Of a stretch of 64,000 bases of DNA, positions 17,734-26,045 are shown in pieces. This stretch comes from an uncultured Parafilimonas sp. Its GTDB lineage: Bacteria > Bacteroidota > Bacteroidia > Chitinophagales > Chitinophagaceae. The translations under genes were made by a program, and so were the position numbers. Numbering within the stretch: the first letter of the stretch is position 1; every line of letters starts with the position of its first letter. The stretch lies in NCBI GenBank assembly GCA_903882935.1, contig CAIRZB010000025.1:29080-93079 (forward strand), given 5' to 3'. The notes beneath the pieces were generated by a model. That model was not told the DNA's origin. It ran no database searches and worked only from the letters and a program-made list of their open reading frames with translations.

Positions 17734-18446
17734 TGGCACAATCTAGTATAGAGTGGACGGAAATGACTTGGAACCCAACAACTGGTTGCTCCAAAATTTC
17801 TGCAGGTTGCAAGTACTGCTATGCCGAGGTTATGACAAGGCGTTTGCAGGCGATGGGCATAGATAAATACAAAGATGGCTTTGCAGTAAGAATGCATGAA
17901 GATGCGCTCGATATCCCCTATACATGGAAAAAGCCCAAAGTGGTTTTCGTAAATTCGATGAGCGATTTGTTTCACCCCGAAGTGCCGGTAGAATTTATCC
18001 ATAAGGTGTTTGCTGTAATGAACGACACGCCACAACATACTTACCAAGTGCTAACGAAAAGATCCGAGAGGCTTAACGAATTACACCATTTGTTTAACTG
18101 GACGAGCAATATATGGATGGGCGTTTCCGTGGAGAATGAAAAAGTAATACACCGGATTGACGATTTAAGAAATACCAGCGCGATGATTAAATTTCTGTCC
18201 TGTGAACCATTGATAGGGCCTTTGGAAAATATGAACCTACAAAATATTGATTGGGTAATTTCAGGCGGCGAAAGCGGCCGAAAAGCACGACCTATGGCAG
18301 AAGCGTGGGTGGTGGACATTATGCAGCAATGCCAAGAGCAAAACGTTTCTTTCTTCTTCAAACAATGGGGCGGCACGAACAAAAAGAAAGCTGGCAGAAT
18401 ACTTGGCGGCAAAACGTACGATGAAATGCCCTTATTAGCTGTTTAA
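17733..18446 (+). CDS. DUF5131 / phage Gp37-Gp68 family three-Cys-motif protein
   Basis: A 237-residue protein that begins WTEMTWNPTTGCSKISAGC and continues CKYCYAE, giving Cys19, Cys26 and Cys29 (C-x6-C-x2-C), a cluster motif resembling radical-SAM enzymes. Later blocks SDLFHPEVP, QVLTKRSERL, NIWMGVSVEN and ISGGESGRKARP are all characteristic of the phage Gp37/Gp68 family, and the length is normal. It overlaps TcmP by one base and forms a two-gene unit with it. It probably binds an iron-sulfur cluster and may use SAM; the substrate is unknown. A role in nucleic-acid modification or phage conflict is speculation. Confidence 0.85.
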   Translation: MAQSSIEWTEMTWNPTTGCSKISAGCKYCYAEVMTRRLQAMGIDKYKDGFAVRMHEDALDIPYTWKKPKVVFVNSMSDLFHPEVPVEFIHKVFAVMNDTPQHTYQVLTKRSERLNELHHLFNWTSNIWMGVSVENEKVIHRIDDLRNTSAMIKFLSCEPLIGPLENMNLQNIDWVISGGESGRKARPMAEAWVVDIMQQCQEQNVSFFFKQWGGTNKKKAGRILGGKTYDEMPLLAV

Positions 18447-18759
18447 AGGTTGTTCTTGAATAGGGCGTTTATTTAAAATGTATTCATTGATATACCAAAG
18501 ATTAATCGTAGCCGAAATCGAACCGTACTTAATACAAACTCGTTAGAGATGCTGTCAATATCGCAAATGAAACGATAAATCACCATCCATCCAACAATCC
18601 AGTTTTTGCCACGAAAGAGATGCTCAACAACTATTTTACGATAGTTTTGTTGATGTTTTAGTGTTTTTTAAAAGGTATTGGCATGGAAATCCTAGATGTA
18701 AGTCGTACAATTAAACATCGGGCTTACACAACATTTCTCAAACGCAACAAAAAGATAGT
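18447..18759. other. Gene-free AT-rich stretch after the TcmP pair
   Basis: 313 bases with no supported gene on either strand. Short open runs exist but match nothing recognised. No clear terminator follows the DUF5131 gene. It probably marks the edge between the acquired pair and the following core genes. Confidence 0.45.
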
Positions 18760-19626
18760 ATGAAAATAGGCTTTATCGGGTTGGGTAACCTCGGCACCCC
18801 CATAGCAGAAAACCTTTTGCAAAAAGGCCACGCCCTGCTATTGTATAACAGAACAGCGGCCAAGGCCCAGCCTTTGGTAGAGAAGGGTGCCATGTTGGCG
18901 GCCACCGTTAAACAAGTGGCCGAAGGCAGCGATGTTGTGTTCAGCATCGTGTCGGATGATGGGGCGTTAAACCACATTACCCTGGGGGCAGATGGCATTG
19001 CCGCAAACCTTAAACCGGGCGGCATACATATTAGCATGAGTACCATTTTGCCTGCCACGGCTACCCAACTGAATGCATTACACCAGCAACATAAAAACCA
19101 TTACATAGCTGCGCCTATTATGGGCAGGCCCGAGGCTGCCAAAGCACGTAAGCTCAACTTTCTGGTGTCTGGCGATGCCCCGGTAATACAGTTGGCCAAA
19201 CCGCTGCTTACAGATGCTGGCGCTGTAGGTATTTGGGAGTTTGGCAGCGAGGTAAGTGCCGCAAACGTGGCTAAGCTGTGCAGTAATTTCTTGATTATAT
19301 CTGCCATTGAGGCTATGGCGGAGGCCATAAACTTGGGCAATAAAAGCGGTATTGACACAGCCAAATGGCATGCCATGCTTACCCAAACCCTATTTACCTC
19401 GCCCGTTTATGTAAACTATGGCAATATGATACTGAAGGATGCTTACGCACCCGGGGGCTTTGCCTTAAAACTTGGCTTAAAAGATGTAAACCTGGTATTG
19501 CAGCAGGGCGAAGCGGCTGGGGCGGCGATGCCTACCGCTGAGCTGGCCAAAAAGCAGCTAGATACCTGCATACAGCAAGGGCTGGGCGAGCATGACTGGA
19601 CGGCCATTGCGATGGCGTTGAAATAG
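18760..19626 (+). CDS. NAD(P)-dependent beta-hydroxyacid dehydrogenase (3-hydroxyisobutyrate dehydrogenase family)
   Basis: A 288-residue cytoplasmic oxidoreductase. GFIGLGNLGTP (residues 4-14) is the dinucleotide-binding loop, with an asparagine and arginine after strand 2 (LLYNRT) that suggest NADP preference. GGIHISMSTILP is the substrate-binding block and the catalytic lysine lies in AANVAKLCSN. Relatives reduce succinic or glyoxylic semialdehyde or oxidise 3-hydroxyisobutyrate, and the true substrate cannot be assigned. It is followed closely by gatB, which however has its own promoter-like sequence. Confidence 0.87.
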   Translation: MKIGFIGLGNLGTPIAENLLQKGHALLLYNRTAAKAQPLVEKGAMLAATVKQVAEGSDVVFSIVSDDGALNHITLGADGIAANLKPGGIHISMSTILPATATQLNALHQQHKNHYIAAPIMGRPEAAKARKLNFLVSGDAPVIQLAKPLLTDAGAVGIWEFGSEVSAANVAKLCSNFLIISAIEAMAEAINLGNKSGIDTAKWHAMLTQTLFTSPVYVNYGNMILKDAYAPGGFALKLGLKDVNLVLQQGEAAGAAMPTAELAKKQLDTCIQQGLGEHDWTAIAMALK

Positions 19627-19680
19627 CGGGTTTTATGCGAACGGCTGTTTTTCGGCCGGTAAATATTCGCCCCAATCAGG

Positions 19681-19688
19681 TACATTTG
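19681..19688 (+). promoter_or_regulatory. Bacteroidota -7 box before gatB
   Basis: TACATTTG fits the TAnnTTTG consensus and lies 15 bases before the ATG at 19704. Being inside any longer reading frame, it supports 19704 as the true start. No clear -33 box is seen. Confidence 0.45.
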
Positions 19689-19703
19689 CGCTTTATTGTT
19701 GAA

Positions 19704-21152
19704 ATGGATATTAAACACAAATACGAAGCGGTAATAGGGCTGGAGGTGCATGCACAGCTTGCCACAGAGAGCAAACTTTTTTGCGGTGACAGTGTTGCCT
19801 TTGGTGCGGCACCCAATACCCATGTTAGCCCAATAACACTGGGCCACCCCGGTACCTTGCCCAAAACAAACCGCAAAGCCGTTGAGTATGCCATTAAAAT
19901 TGGGCTGGCCTGCCACTGCGAAATTGAACGGTACAACTACTTTGCGCGAAAAAATTATTTTTATCCTGATTTGCCAAAGGGCTACCAGGTATCGCAGCAT
20001 ACTACGCCCATTTGCAAGGGCGGTTATGTGACTATTAAAACGGAGCAGGGCCAGCGCGACATACTGCTAAACCGCATACACATGGAGGAGGATGCCGGCA
20101 AGAGCATTCACGATATGGACGAGGCATATACCTGCGTTGACTATAACCGTGCGGGTACCGCCTTGGTGGAAATTGTAACCGACCCTGTGATGCACACAGC
20201 CGATGAGGCCTACCAGTATATAACCGAGCTGCGCAGACTTGTACGCTGGACGGGTATTTGTGACGGCAACATGGAAGAGGGCAGCCTGCGTTGCGATGCC
20301 AACGTTAGCATACGGCTAAAAGGCGAAACCAAGCTGGGCACTAAAGTGGAGGTGAAAAACCTTAACAGCATGCGCAATGTGAAGAAAGCCATTGAGTATG
20401 AGATTGACCGGATGATTGGCATTGTGGAGGTAGGGGGTACCATAACCCAGCAAACAAGAAGCTTTGACGCCAGTAACGACACAACATTTGCAATTAGGGA
20501 CAAGGAGGAGGCCAATGATTACCGCTATTTTGCCGAGCCCGACTTAGCACCTTTTCTAATTACAGACGATTTTATACAGTCAGTTGAAAATGCTTTGCCC
20601 ACTTTGCCGCAGGCTTTAATGCAAAAGTTTCAGCAGCAACTTGGGCTTACCGAGTATGATGCCGCACAGCTGTGTTTGGAAAAAAGCATTGCCGATTACT
20701 TTGAAGCAGTGATTGTACTTACTGATAATTACAAGGCCGCAGCTAACTGGATAAATGGCCCAGTTAAACAGTATTTGAACGCACAAAAACTTACACTGGA
20801 AGAACTTACCTTAACGCCGGGCCAGTTGGCAGAACTAATAAAACTTACTGATGACGGTAAGGTTAACTTCTCAGTAGCGTCTTCAAAGCTGATGCCGTTA
20901 TTGATACAGGATAGCACAAAAACAGCACTAGGCTTGGCCACCGAGCTTAACCTGTTGCAGGTAAGCGACAATGGCGAATTGGCTGCTTGGGTAAACGAGG
21001 TAATTGCCAAAATGCCCGACAAAGTGGCCGAATATAAAAAGGGCAAAAAAGGCTTGCTTGGCTTGTTTGTGGGCGAAGTTAAGAAAGCGAGCAAAGGCAA
21101 GGCCGACCCGAAAGTTGTAACGGCATTGCTGGAGCAAAAATTAAACAGTTAA
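19704..21152 (+). CDS. gatB: Aspartyl/glutamyl-tRNA amidotransferase subunit B
   Basis: 482 residues, normal length. GatB binds the misacylated Glu-tRNA(Gln) or Asp-tRNA(Asn), phosphorylates the acid side chain and amidates it with ammonia from GatA. The N-terminus YEAVIGLEVHAQL and blocks CHCEIERYNYFARKNYFYP-type (quoted part: NYFARKNYFYPDLPKGYQ), SLRCDANVSIR and VEVKNLNSMRN are invariant family features; the C-terminal YqeY-like tail (ending KADPKVVTALLEQKL) is complete. gatA and gatC are not adjacent. The start at 19704 is chosen from the conserved MDIKHKYEAVIG beginning. Confidence 0.96.
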   Translation: MDIKHKYEAVIGLEVHAQLATESKLFCGDSVAFGAAPNTHVSPITLGHPGTLPKTNRKAVEYAIKIGLACHCEIERYNYFARKNYFYPDLPKGYQVSQHTTPICKGGYVTIKTEQGQRDILLNRIHMEEDAGKSIHDMDEAYTCVDYNRAGTALVEIVTDPVMHTADEAYQYITELRRLVRWTGICDGNMEEGSLRCDANVSIRLKGETKLGTKVEVKNLNSMRNVKKAIEYEIDRMIGIVEVGGTITQQTRSFDASNDTTFAIRDKEEANDYRYFAEPDLAPFLITDDFIQSVENALPTLPQALMQKFQQQLGLTEYDAAQLCLEKSIADYFEAVIVLTDNYKAAANWINGPVKQYLNAQKLTLEELTLTPGQLAELIKLTDDGKVNFSVASSKLMPLLIQDSTKTALGLATELNLLQVSDNGELAAWVNEVIAKMPDKVAEYKKGKKGLLGLFVGEVKKASKGKADPKVVTALLEQKLNS

Positions 21153-21174
21153 CAACTATTTTATACAAACATTT

Positions 21175-22338
21175 ATGCAAAAAACTGCCATTGTGTGCTT
21201 AGCGGCCATTGTACTGTTAGCCTCTTGCGCCAAAAAAAAGTACGGCCCGTTTACAGTAAAAGGCCAAATTGCGCACACTACGCTGCCCCAAACGCTGTTT
21301 TTGGAGAAGGTAACGCTGAATGCGCCCAGCAATACCTCGCTGGATTCTCTAAAGCTGGCCGCAAACGGCAGTTTTGAATTGAAAGGCACCGGTAGTGAAG
21401 AATACCTATACCTTTTAACCATTAACCACACACCTGTTGCTATTTTTATTAACGACAACGATGCAATACAAATGGATGTTGACCTTGCCAACAGCCGCCG
21501 CCCGGTAATAAACGGCAGCCTTGCCACGCAGCAATTGTATGGGTTTATTTCCACATTGTCTCACAGAGATTCCACTATAAGGGTTATTTCTGCCACGTTA
21601 GATTCTATGACCGGAAAACTGCCTTTTGATACGGCCGCTGCGCTCGCATTAAAAAGCCAGGGTGTTAAGCAGGTTACTGCCATGAACGATGAGATAAAAA
21701 GGGTTGTGCAAACCTCTAACAGCCCAGCACTGGTTTGTTACGCGTTGGAAAGGGCACGCGACACTGACCCCCAAGCCCTTGACAGTTTGGTAAAAACAGC
21801 TTCCCTTCGGTTTAAGGAACATAGCACCATTGCCATTATAAAGAGCCTAATGGCACAAGCCGCCACCCAACCGCCCGCATCGGCCCAGCAACAAGGCCAG
21901 CAGGCGGCTTCAAATTACCCCTTGCTAAACCAGCAAGCACCCGACTTGGCCATGAACAGCGTAGACGGCAAGCCGATGAGCATAAAAAGCTTTAAGGGTA
22001 AATATGTGTTGGTTGATTTTTGGGCTAGCTGGTGCGGCCCCTGCCGCATGGAGAACCCTAATGTGGTAAAAGCCTGGAACCTTTTTAAACATAAAAATTT
22101 TACGATCCTAGGTGTGTCGTTGGATAACGACAATGCTGCTTGGATGCAGGCTATCAAGAGTGACGGCCTTGACTGGAACCATATGAGCGACTTAAAACAA
22201 TGGGAAAGCGCCGCTGTTAGCTCCTACCAGTTTGATGGTATACCCTTTAACGTACTGATTGACCCCAGTGGTAAAATAATTGCATCAGAACTGCGCGGCC
22301 CAAAATTGATTGAAAAACTTGCAGAAGTGTTGAAATAG
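21175..22338 (+). CDS. TlpA-type thioredoxin lipoprotein with DUF4369 N-terminus
   Basis: A 387-residue exported lipoprotein: a signal peptide with lipobox LLASC (Cys20), an N-terminal DUF4369-like beta domain, a helical middle rich in Gln/Ala, and a C-terminal thioredoxin domain. The active site is WCGPC at residues 286-290 (VDFWASWCGPC), and the cis-proline region FDGIPFNVLID is present. It probably reduces disulfides in the periplasm, as TlpA/ResA proteins do; the partner is unknown. It starts 22 bases after gatB and may share its transcript. Confidence 0.9.
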   Translation: MQKTAIVCLAAIVLLASCAKKKYGPFTVKGQIAHTTLPQTLFLEKVTLNAPSNTSLDSLKLAANGSFELKGTGSEEYLYLLTINHTPVAIFINDNDAIQMDVDLANSRRPVINGSLATQQLYGFISTLSHRDSTIRVISATLDSMTGKLPFDTAAALALKSQGVKQVTAMNDEIKRVVQTSNSPALVCYALERARDTDPQALDSLVKTASLRFKEHSTIAIIKSLMAQAATQPPASAQQQGQQAASNYPLLNQQAPDLAMNSVDGKPMSIKSFKGKYVLVDFWASWCGPCRMENPNVVKAWNLFKHKNFTILGVSLDNDNAAWMQAIKSDGLDWNHMSDLKQWESAAVSSYQFDGIPFNVLIDPSGKIIASELRGPKLIEKLAEVLK

Positions 22339-22743
22339 TATTGCTTATATAGGCCTTGTTTGAGCGAACCAGTACCATTAAAGCCAATGCGTAAATGGCT
22401 AGGGAAGAAATAAGCCAATAGATTATTAAACACGGGGCTATGCCTAAAGTGACATCTTTGGGCATAGCCCCGTGTTTATGTTGGTGATTAACAGCCGTAA
22501 ACATTAAGCACGTTTGGTGGGTTGGTACGTAGGAGTGTGGGCAAGTTGGATAATGTAGAGACTGGTGTACGCGGGTGCAACGACAGCCACGGGTGAAATA
22601 GCTTAGCTGGTAATACGGAGGGATAAATTGGTATTTTGGGTAAAGTGAAAGGCTGCTTAATTTTTTTTTAATAAAGGATATACCTGCAAAAACATGCGCA
22701 TCCTGTGTTATTTTTTTGTAATTTCCGTTACAAATGATGCAGT
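22339..22743. other. Intergenic stretch holding the long hairpin
   Basis: 405 bases between the TlpA-like gene and the next reading frame. Apart from the 22428-22477 hairpin no feature is supported. A D-arm-like string near 22603 was examined and rejected as a tRNA. Confidence 0.5.
22428..22477. terminator. Very long hairpin (about 22-bp stem) after the TlpA gene
   Basis: AAACACGGGGCTATGCC at 22428-22444 pairs perfectly with GGCATAGCCCCGTGTTT at 22461-22477, and the inner TAAAG/CTTTG extends the stem with one T-G pair to leave a six-base loop. No U-tract follows, so it could be a factor-assisted terminator or a mobile palindromic element instead of an ordinary intrinsic terminator. Confidence 0.5.
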
Positions 22744-23463
22744 ATGAAAACGCTCTCAGAAACATGGTTTGCAGAAGGATTTATTGATTTTGAACTAAAA
22801 AAATATACCCTACTCGCATACCTGCAGCAGGTAAATAAGTGTTTTGGCGAGTGCAAGCTTTACCCGCAGCTGGCCGATGTAATATTTCATTATAATAACC
22901 TGTCGGCTTTTAAGAAGAACAAACAATACCTACAGGAGCAGTTTCCTAAAAAATTTACGGGCATACAGTTACAAAAGCTGGGGCTATTGTACGAGAAGAT
23001 GATTGAGGACGATGACTTGATGCGTGAATTGGAGGACATTATACAATATGCAAGCAAAATATTACAAAGTACCATAAGCAATGGTACTGAAATATATGAA
23101 ATGGTTGAGGATAATATGAGTATTGCCCCCGTTGGCCTAGTTCCGCTAGATTTGAACGAGGGCTATTTTTTCCTAAGCACAGCCACAGATAAAAACACTA
23201 AGGTTTACCAATACCGCCTGAGTATATTTGAAAAGCACAACGAAAAATACCGCAGTATTAAAACAGAGTATGTTGATACATGGTACCGAAATTTTATAAA
23301 TACCTATGAAAGCATAAAGGGCCAATTGATTCGCAACCGAAGTTTTTTGCCAAACCCTGCTGTTTACGCTATTGACGTGGCGCTTGGTTTCCCGGTTGAT
23401 GAAACTATACTACCTATTGCAAAGCGCAGTTTGGTGAGGCACCTTACAGTGGGCCGGGCTTAG
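22744..23463 (+). CDS. Conserved hypothetical protein, 239 aa
   Basis: I do not recognise a family. It is a soluble, mostly helical protein with no signal peptide or membrane segment. The N-terminal half (to about residue 125) is charged and helical; the second half has MSIAPVGLVPLDLNEGYFFL, a strand-rich core, and ends DETILPIAKRSLVRHLTVGRA. Codon use and base composition look native. It stands alone between a long hairpin and a bidirectional terminator shared with dnaN. The start is the first ATG, after an AT-rich leader. Confidence 0.75.
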   Translation: MKTLSETWFAEGFIDFELKKYTLLAYLQQVNKCFGECKLYPQLADVIFHYNNLSAFKKNKQYLQEQFPKKFTGIQLQKLGLLYEKMIEDDDLMRELEDIIQYASKILQSTISNGTEIYEMVEDNMSIAPVGLVPLDLNEGYFFLSTATDKNTKVYQYRLSIFEKHNEKYRSIKTEYVDTWYRNFINTYESIKGQLIRNRSFLPNPAVYAIDVALGFPVDETILPIAKRSLVRHLTVGRA

Positions 23464-23655
23464 TATACCATATTGCAGATACTTGGCACTTGATGCGTAA
23501 CGGGCTATTAGATGCGAAGGTTAGCCTGCTAATTTTTTTTGCATAGTACACATGTAAAAGCAAGGCTGCTTTACAAGTGGCGTGTTGGCTTTACGGTACA
23601 GTGCCTATAATATGGTGTTGAATATTTGGGTGCAAATATGCCCCAACAGTTACCC

Positions 23656-23705
23656 TAAAAAAAGAAGGGCTTGCATGTTGTTATGATGCAGCCCTTGTTT
23701 TTTTA
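23656..23705. terminator. Bidirectional terminator between the 239-aa gene and dnaN
   Basis: AAGGGC (23665-23670) pairs with GCCCTT (23691-23696), with further inner pairs. A run of A precedes the stem and a run of T follows it, so it can stop transcripts from both the rightward gene and leftward dnaN. Confidence 0.75.
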
Positions 23706-23732
23706 AATATTGTAGAATTTCGAATGCTCGTT

Positions 23733-24848
23733 TTAGCTGTTTAGCATTAAAGGCATTACCAACATAAGCAATTCTTCCCCTTCAACCTGTTCGGTTGGCT
23801 TAATAATGCCTGCCCTTGTAGGCGTTGAAAGTTCAATTTTTACCTCGTCTGTGTCAGAGGCATTCAACATTTCAATTAAAAACTTGGCATTAAACGCAAT
23901 TTGCAAGTCTTCACCATCGTATTGGCAGCTCATTCTTTCCGTGCCTTCAAAGCTAAAGTCAATATCCTGGGCGGCCAGCTGCAGTTCGCTACCGGTAATG
24001 GTTAATGCCACTTGGTTAGTGCTTTTGTTGCTGAATATGCTAACGCGGCGCAAGGCACTTTGGAAATAGTTTTTATTTACCACCAGTTTATATGGATTGT
24101 CTAGCGGAATAACAACCTTGTAATCTGGGAAGCGGGCGTCAATCAACCGGCAAATCAGCTTTGTTGAGCCATGGGTGATAAACAAGTGGTTGCTGTTGTA
24201 GCTTATGGTTATTTCGTCGTTATTGGCCGGTAGGGCGTTCTTAAGTAGGTTAAGGGGCTTTTTCGGTACAATAAAGCTGTCGGTTTTGGGGCAGCTAATA
24301 TCGGTGCGTTTGTAACGCACAAGCCTGTGTGCGTCCGTTGCCACAAGCTGCATGCTTTCTTTCGTCAATTCAAAAAACACCCCCGTCATGGCCGGGCGCA
24401 GGTCATCGCTGCTAACAGCAAACAAAGTTTTATTGATGCCTGTAACCAGCGCATCGCTTGTGGCGGTAAAGCTGTTGGTGTCGTCGGCAACCGGCTCTTT
24501 GGGAAAATTGTCGGGGTTTTCGCCCATTACCTTGTATTTGCCATTATCGCTGGTAATTTCAACGCCAAAATTTTTGTCAATATTAAACGTCAGGGGCTGG
24601 TCGGATGTGTTTTTAAGCGCATCCAGCAAAATTTTGGCCGGTATACATACCCGCCCGTTGTCTTTGCTTTCCACATCCATGTTAATTTCCATCACGGTTT
24701 CCAAGTCGGTGGCTACCACGCTCAGTTTTTTATCCCGGATGTCAAATAAAAAATCTTCCAGTATTGGTAATACAGTGTTGGCGTTTATTACGCCGCTTAT
24801 CTGTTGTAGGTGCTTTAATAAAGCTGAAGAAGAAACTATAAATTTCAT
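23733..24848 (-). CDS. dnaN: DNA polymerase III beta subunit (sliding clamp)
   Basis: 371 residues, the normal clamp length, made of three similar domains. It encircles DNA and holds polymerases, including Pol III and UmuC-type polymerases. The N-terminus MKFIVSSSALLKHLQQISGVI is typical (quoted part: KFIVSSSALLKHLQQ), ATDAHRLVRY marks the second domain, and the C-terminus ending LVMPLMLNS is close to the usual MPMR(L) clamp end. The gene is in a leftward direction behind a single-domain response regulator, away from dnaA, as is common in this phylum. Confidence 0.96.
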   Translation of the reverse strand: MKFIVSSSALLKHLQQISGVINANTVLPILEDFLFDIRDKKLSVVATDLETVMEINMDVESKDNGRVCIPAKILLDALKNTSDQPLTFNIDKNFGVEITSDNGKYKVMGENPDNFPKEPVADDTNSFTATSDALVTGINKTLFAVSSDDLRPAMTGVFFELTKESMQLVATDAHRLVRYKRTDISCPKTDSFIVPKKPLNLLKNALPANNDEITISYNSNHLFITHGSTKLICRLIDARFPDYKVVIPLDNPYKLVVNKNYFQSALRRVSIFSNKSTNQVALTITGSELQLAAQDIDFSFEGTERMSCQYDGEDLQIAFNAKFLIEMLNASDTDEVKIELSTPTRAGIIKPTEQVEGEELLMLVMPLMLNS

Positions 24849-24877
24849 ACAATAAACTTAAATTACATGTTGGGCAA

Positions 24878-24909
24878 CAAACCTACTGTAAAATACTAAT
24901 ATTCTGCAA
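24878..24909 (-). promoter_or_regulatory. Promoter of dnaN
   Basis: Read leftward, TTG at 24907-24909 and TAGGTTTG at 24878-24885 are separated by 21 bases, matching the Bacteroidota TTTG/TAnnTTTG arrangement. The -7 box is 29 bases before the dnaN start codon. Confidence 0.55.
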
Positions 24910-24970
24910 TCGGGTTTCTATTGTTTTGGCGGCTCGTGAACAAATGTTAACTAAATGTGCAGTTAATAGG

Positions 24971-25381
24971 CTATTCTACGGGTAGTGCGGATAATATTTG
25001 GCGGAATTTTTCCCGTAAAACAGGCTTTACAATATATCCCTTTACGGTGTCGTACTGGCGGGATTTACTTACATCAATTTCATCAACCGATGAACTTACC
25101 ACATAAATAACCACGGCCTTTTTTAGGTTGCTTTTAAGATTTTTGTAAGCATCTAAAAACTCCCAGCCGTTCATCACCGGCATGTTTACATCCAAAAAAA
25201 TTACATCCGGCAGGCTGGTTTGGTTTTCGCAGTTTACTTTTAAGTAATTGATCGCATCTTGCCCATTGGAATAAACTGATATGCTTTCGGCAAAACCGGT
25301 GGCCTCAATAGTTTTACGGGCCGCGAACTGGTAAATCCGGTCGTCATCGACAAGCAGAATATGTAATTTAGCCTTTTGCAT
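24971..25381 (-). CDS. Single-domain response regulator
   Basis: A 136-residue receiver domain without an output domain. LLVDDDR (residues 9-15) holds the acidic pocket, Asp64 in VIFLDVNMPVMNGWE is the phosphorylation site, and the Lys in IVKPV near residue 119 completes the set. Such CheY-like proteins act by binding partners; no kinase gene is adjacent. A TACCTTTG box (25395-25402, minus strand) lies just before the start. Confidence 0.92.
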   Translation of the reverse strand: MQKAKLHILLVDDDRIYQFAARKTIEATGFAESISVYSNGQDAINYLKVNCENQTSLPDVIFLDVNMPVMNGWEFLDAYKNLKSNLKKAVVIYVVSSSVDEIDVSKSRQYDTVKGYIVKPVLREKFRQILSALPVE

Positions 25382-25466
25382 AATGTACGGAGTGCAAAGG
25401 TAGCTTTTTTAGTTACAAAAAAATGAATCCTGCACTGGCCTTTTATTTTAATGTGTCAAATTGAAC

Positions 25467-25940
25467 ATGATGAGAGATTCTGTAAAAGATCCTTTGGAAA
25501 AGATTAAACGATATTGCGCCTACCAGGAACGCAGCCATTTTGAGGTTAAAAATAAATTATACTCATTTGGGTTGCCAACCAGCCGCGTGGAAGCTTTTGT
25601 GGCAACGCTGATTGAGGAAAACTACCTTAATGAGGAGCGTTTTGCCATTAGTTTTGCCCGTGGAAAATTTATGCTAAAAAAATGGGGCCGGGTAAAAATT
25701 AAGTACGAATTGGGCCTGAAAAGGGTGGGCGCTGCCAATATTAAAACATCATTAAAAGAAATAAATGAAGAAGATTACAGGCAAATGATACAAAATTTGG
25801 TCGAAAAAAAGTGGGATGCACTTGTTGGCGAGGATACTTTTAGCAGGCAGGCCAAAACGGTGCAGTATCTATTGCAAAAGGGATATGAGTTGCCATTGGT
25901 GCAACAGGCCCTAAAAAATATTAAGGATAAGATTAGCTAA
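25467..25940 (+). CDS. recX: RecX family regulatory protein
   Basis: 157 residues in three tandem three-helix repeats, the RecX design. RecX binds RecA filaments and limits recombination and the SOS response. Recognisable segments are YCAYQERSHFEVKNKL, LIEENYLNEERFAISFARGK and GRVKIKYELGLKRVG. recA is not in the window. An in-frame TTG lies six bases before the first ATG, and two ATGs (25467, 25470) are possible starts. Confidence 0.92.
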   Translation: MMRDSVKDPLEKIKRYCAYQERSHFEVKNKLYSFGLPTSRVEAFVATLIEENYLNEERFAISFARGKFMLKKWGRVKIKYELGLKRVGAANIKTSLKEINEEDYRQMIQNLVEKKWDALVGEDTFSRQAKTVQYLLQKGYELPLVQQALKNIKDKIS

Positions 25941-26045
25941 GTGGTTTTGGCAAGCCTACGGCTTGTATACAAAAGTTTTAGAAAACGTAATACAAATGGT
26001 TGTTTTAGTTGCCGCTGGCGGGACGAGGGAGTAGCCGCAATCAAA

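Noticed and set aside
18580..18665. A short open run in the gap after DUF5131, possible decayed gene
   Set aside because: About 30 codons only, no recognised motif and no neighbouring fragment in another frame.
22598..22660. A stretch resembling the start of a tRNA (AAATAGCTTAGCTGGTAAT)
   Set aside because: It has no matching T-arm with GTTCGA-type loop, no acceptor stem pairing and no anticodon stem.
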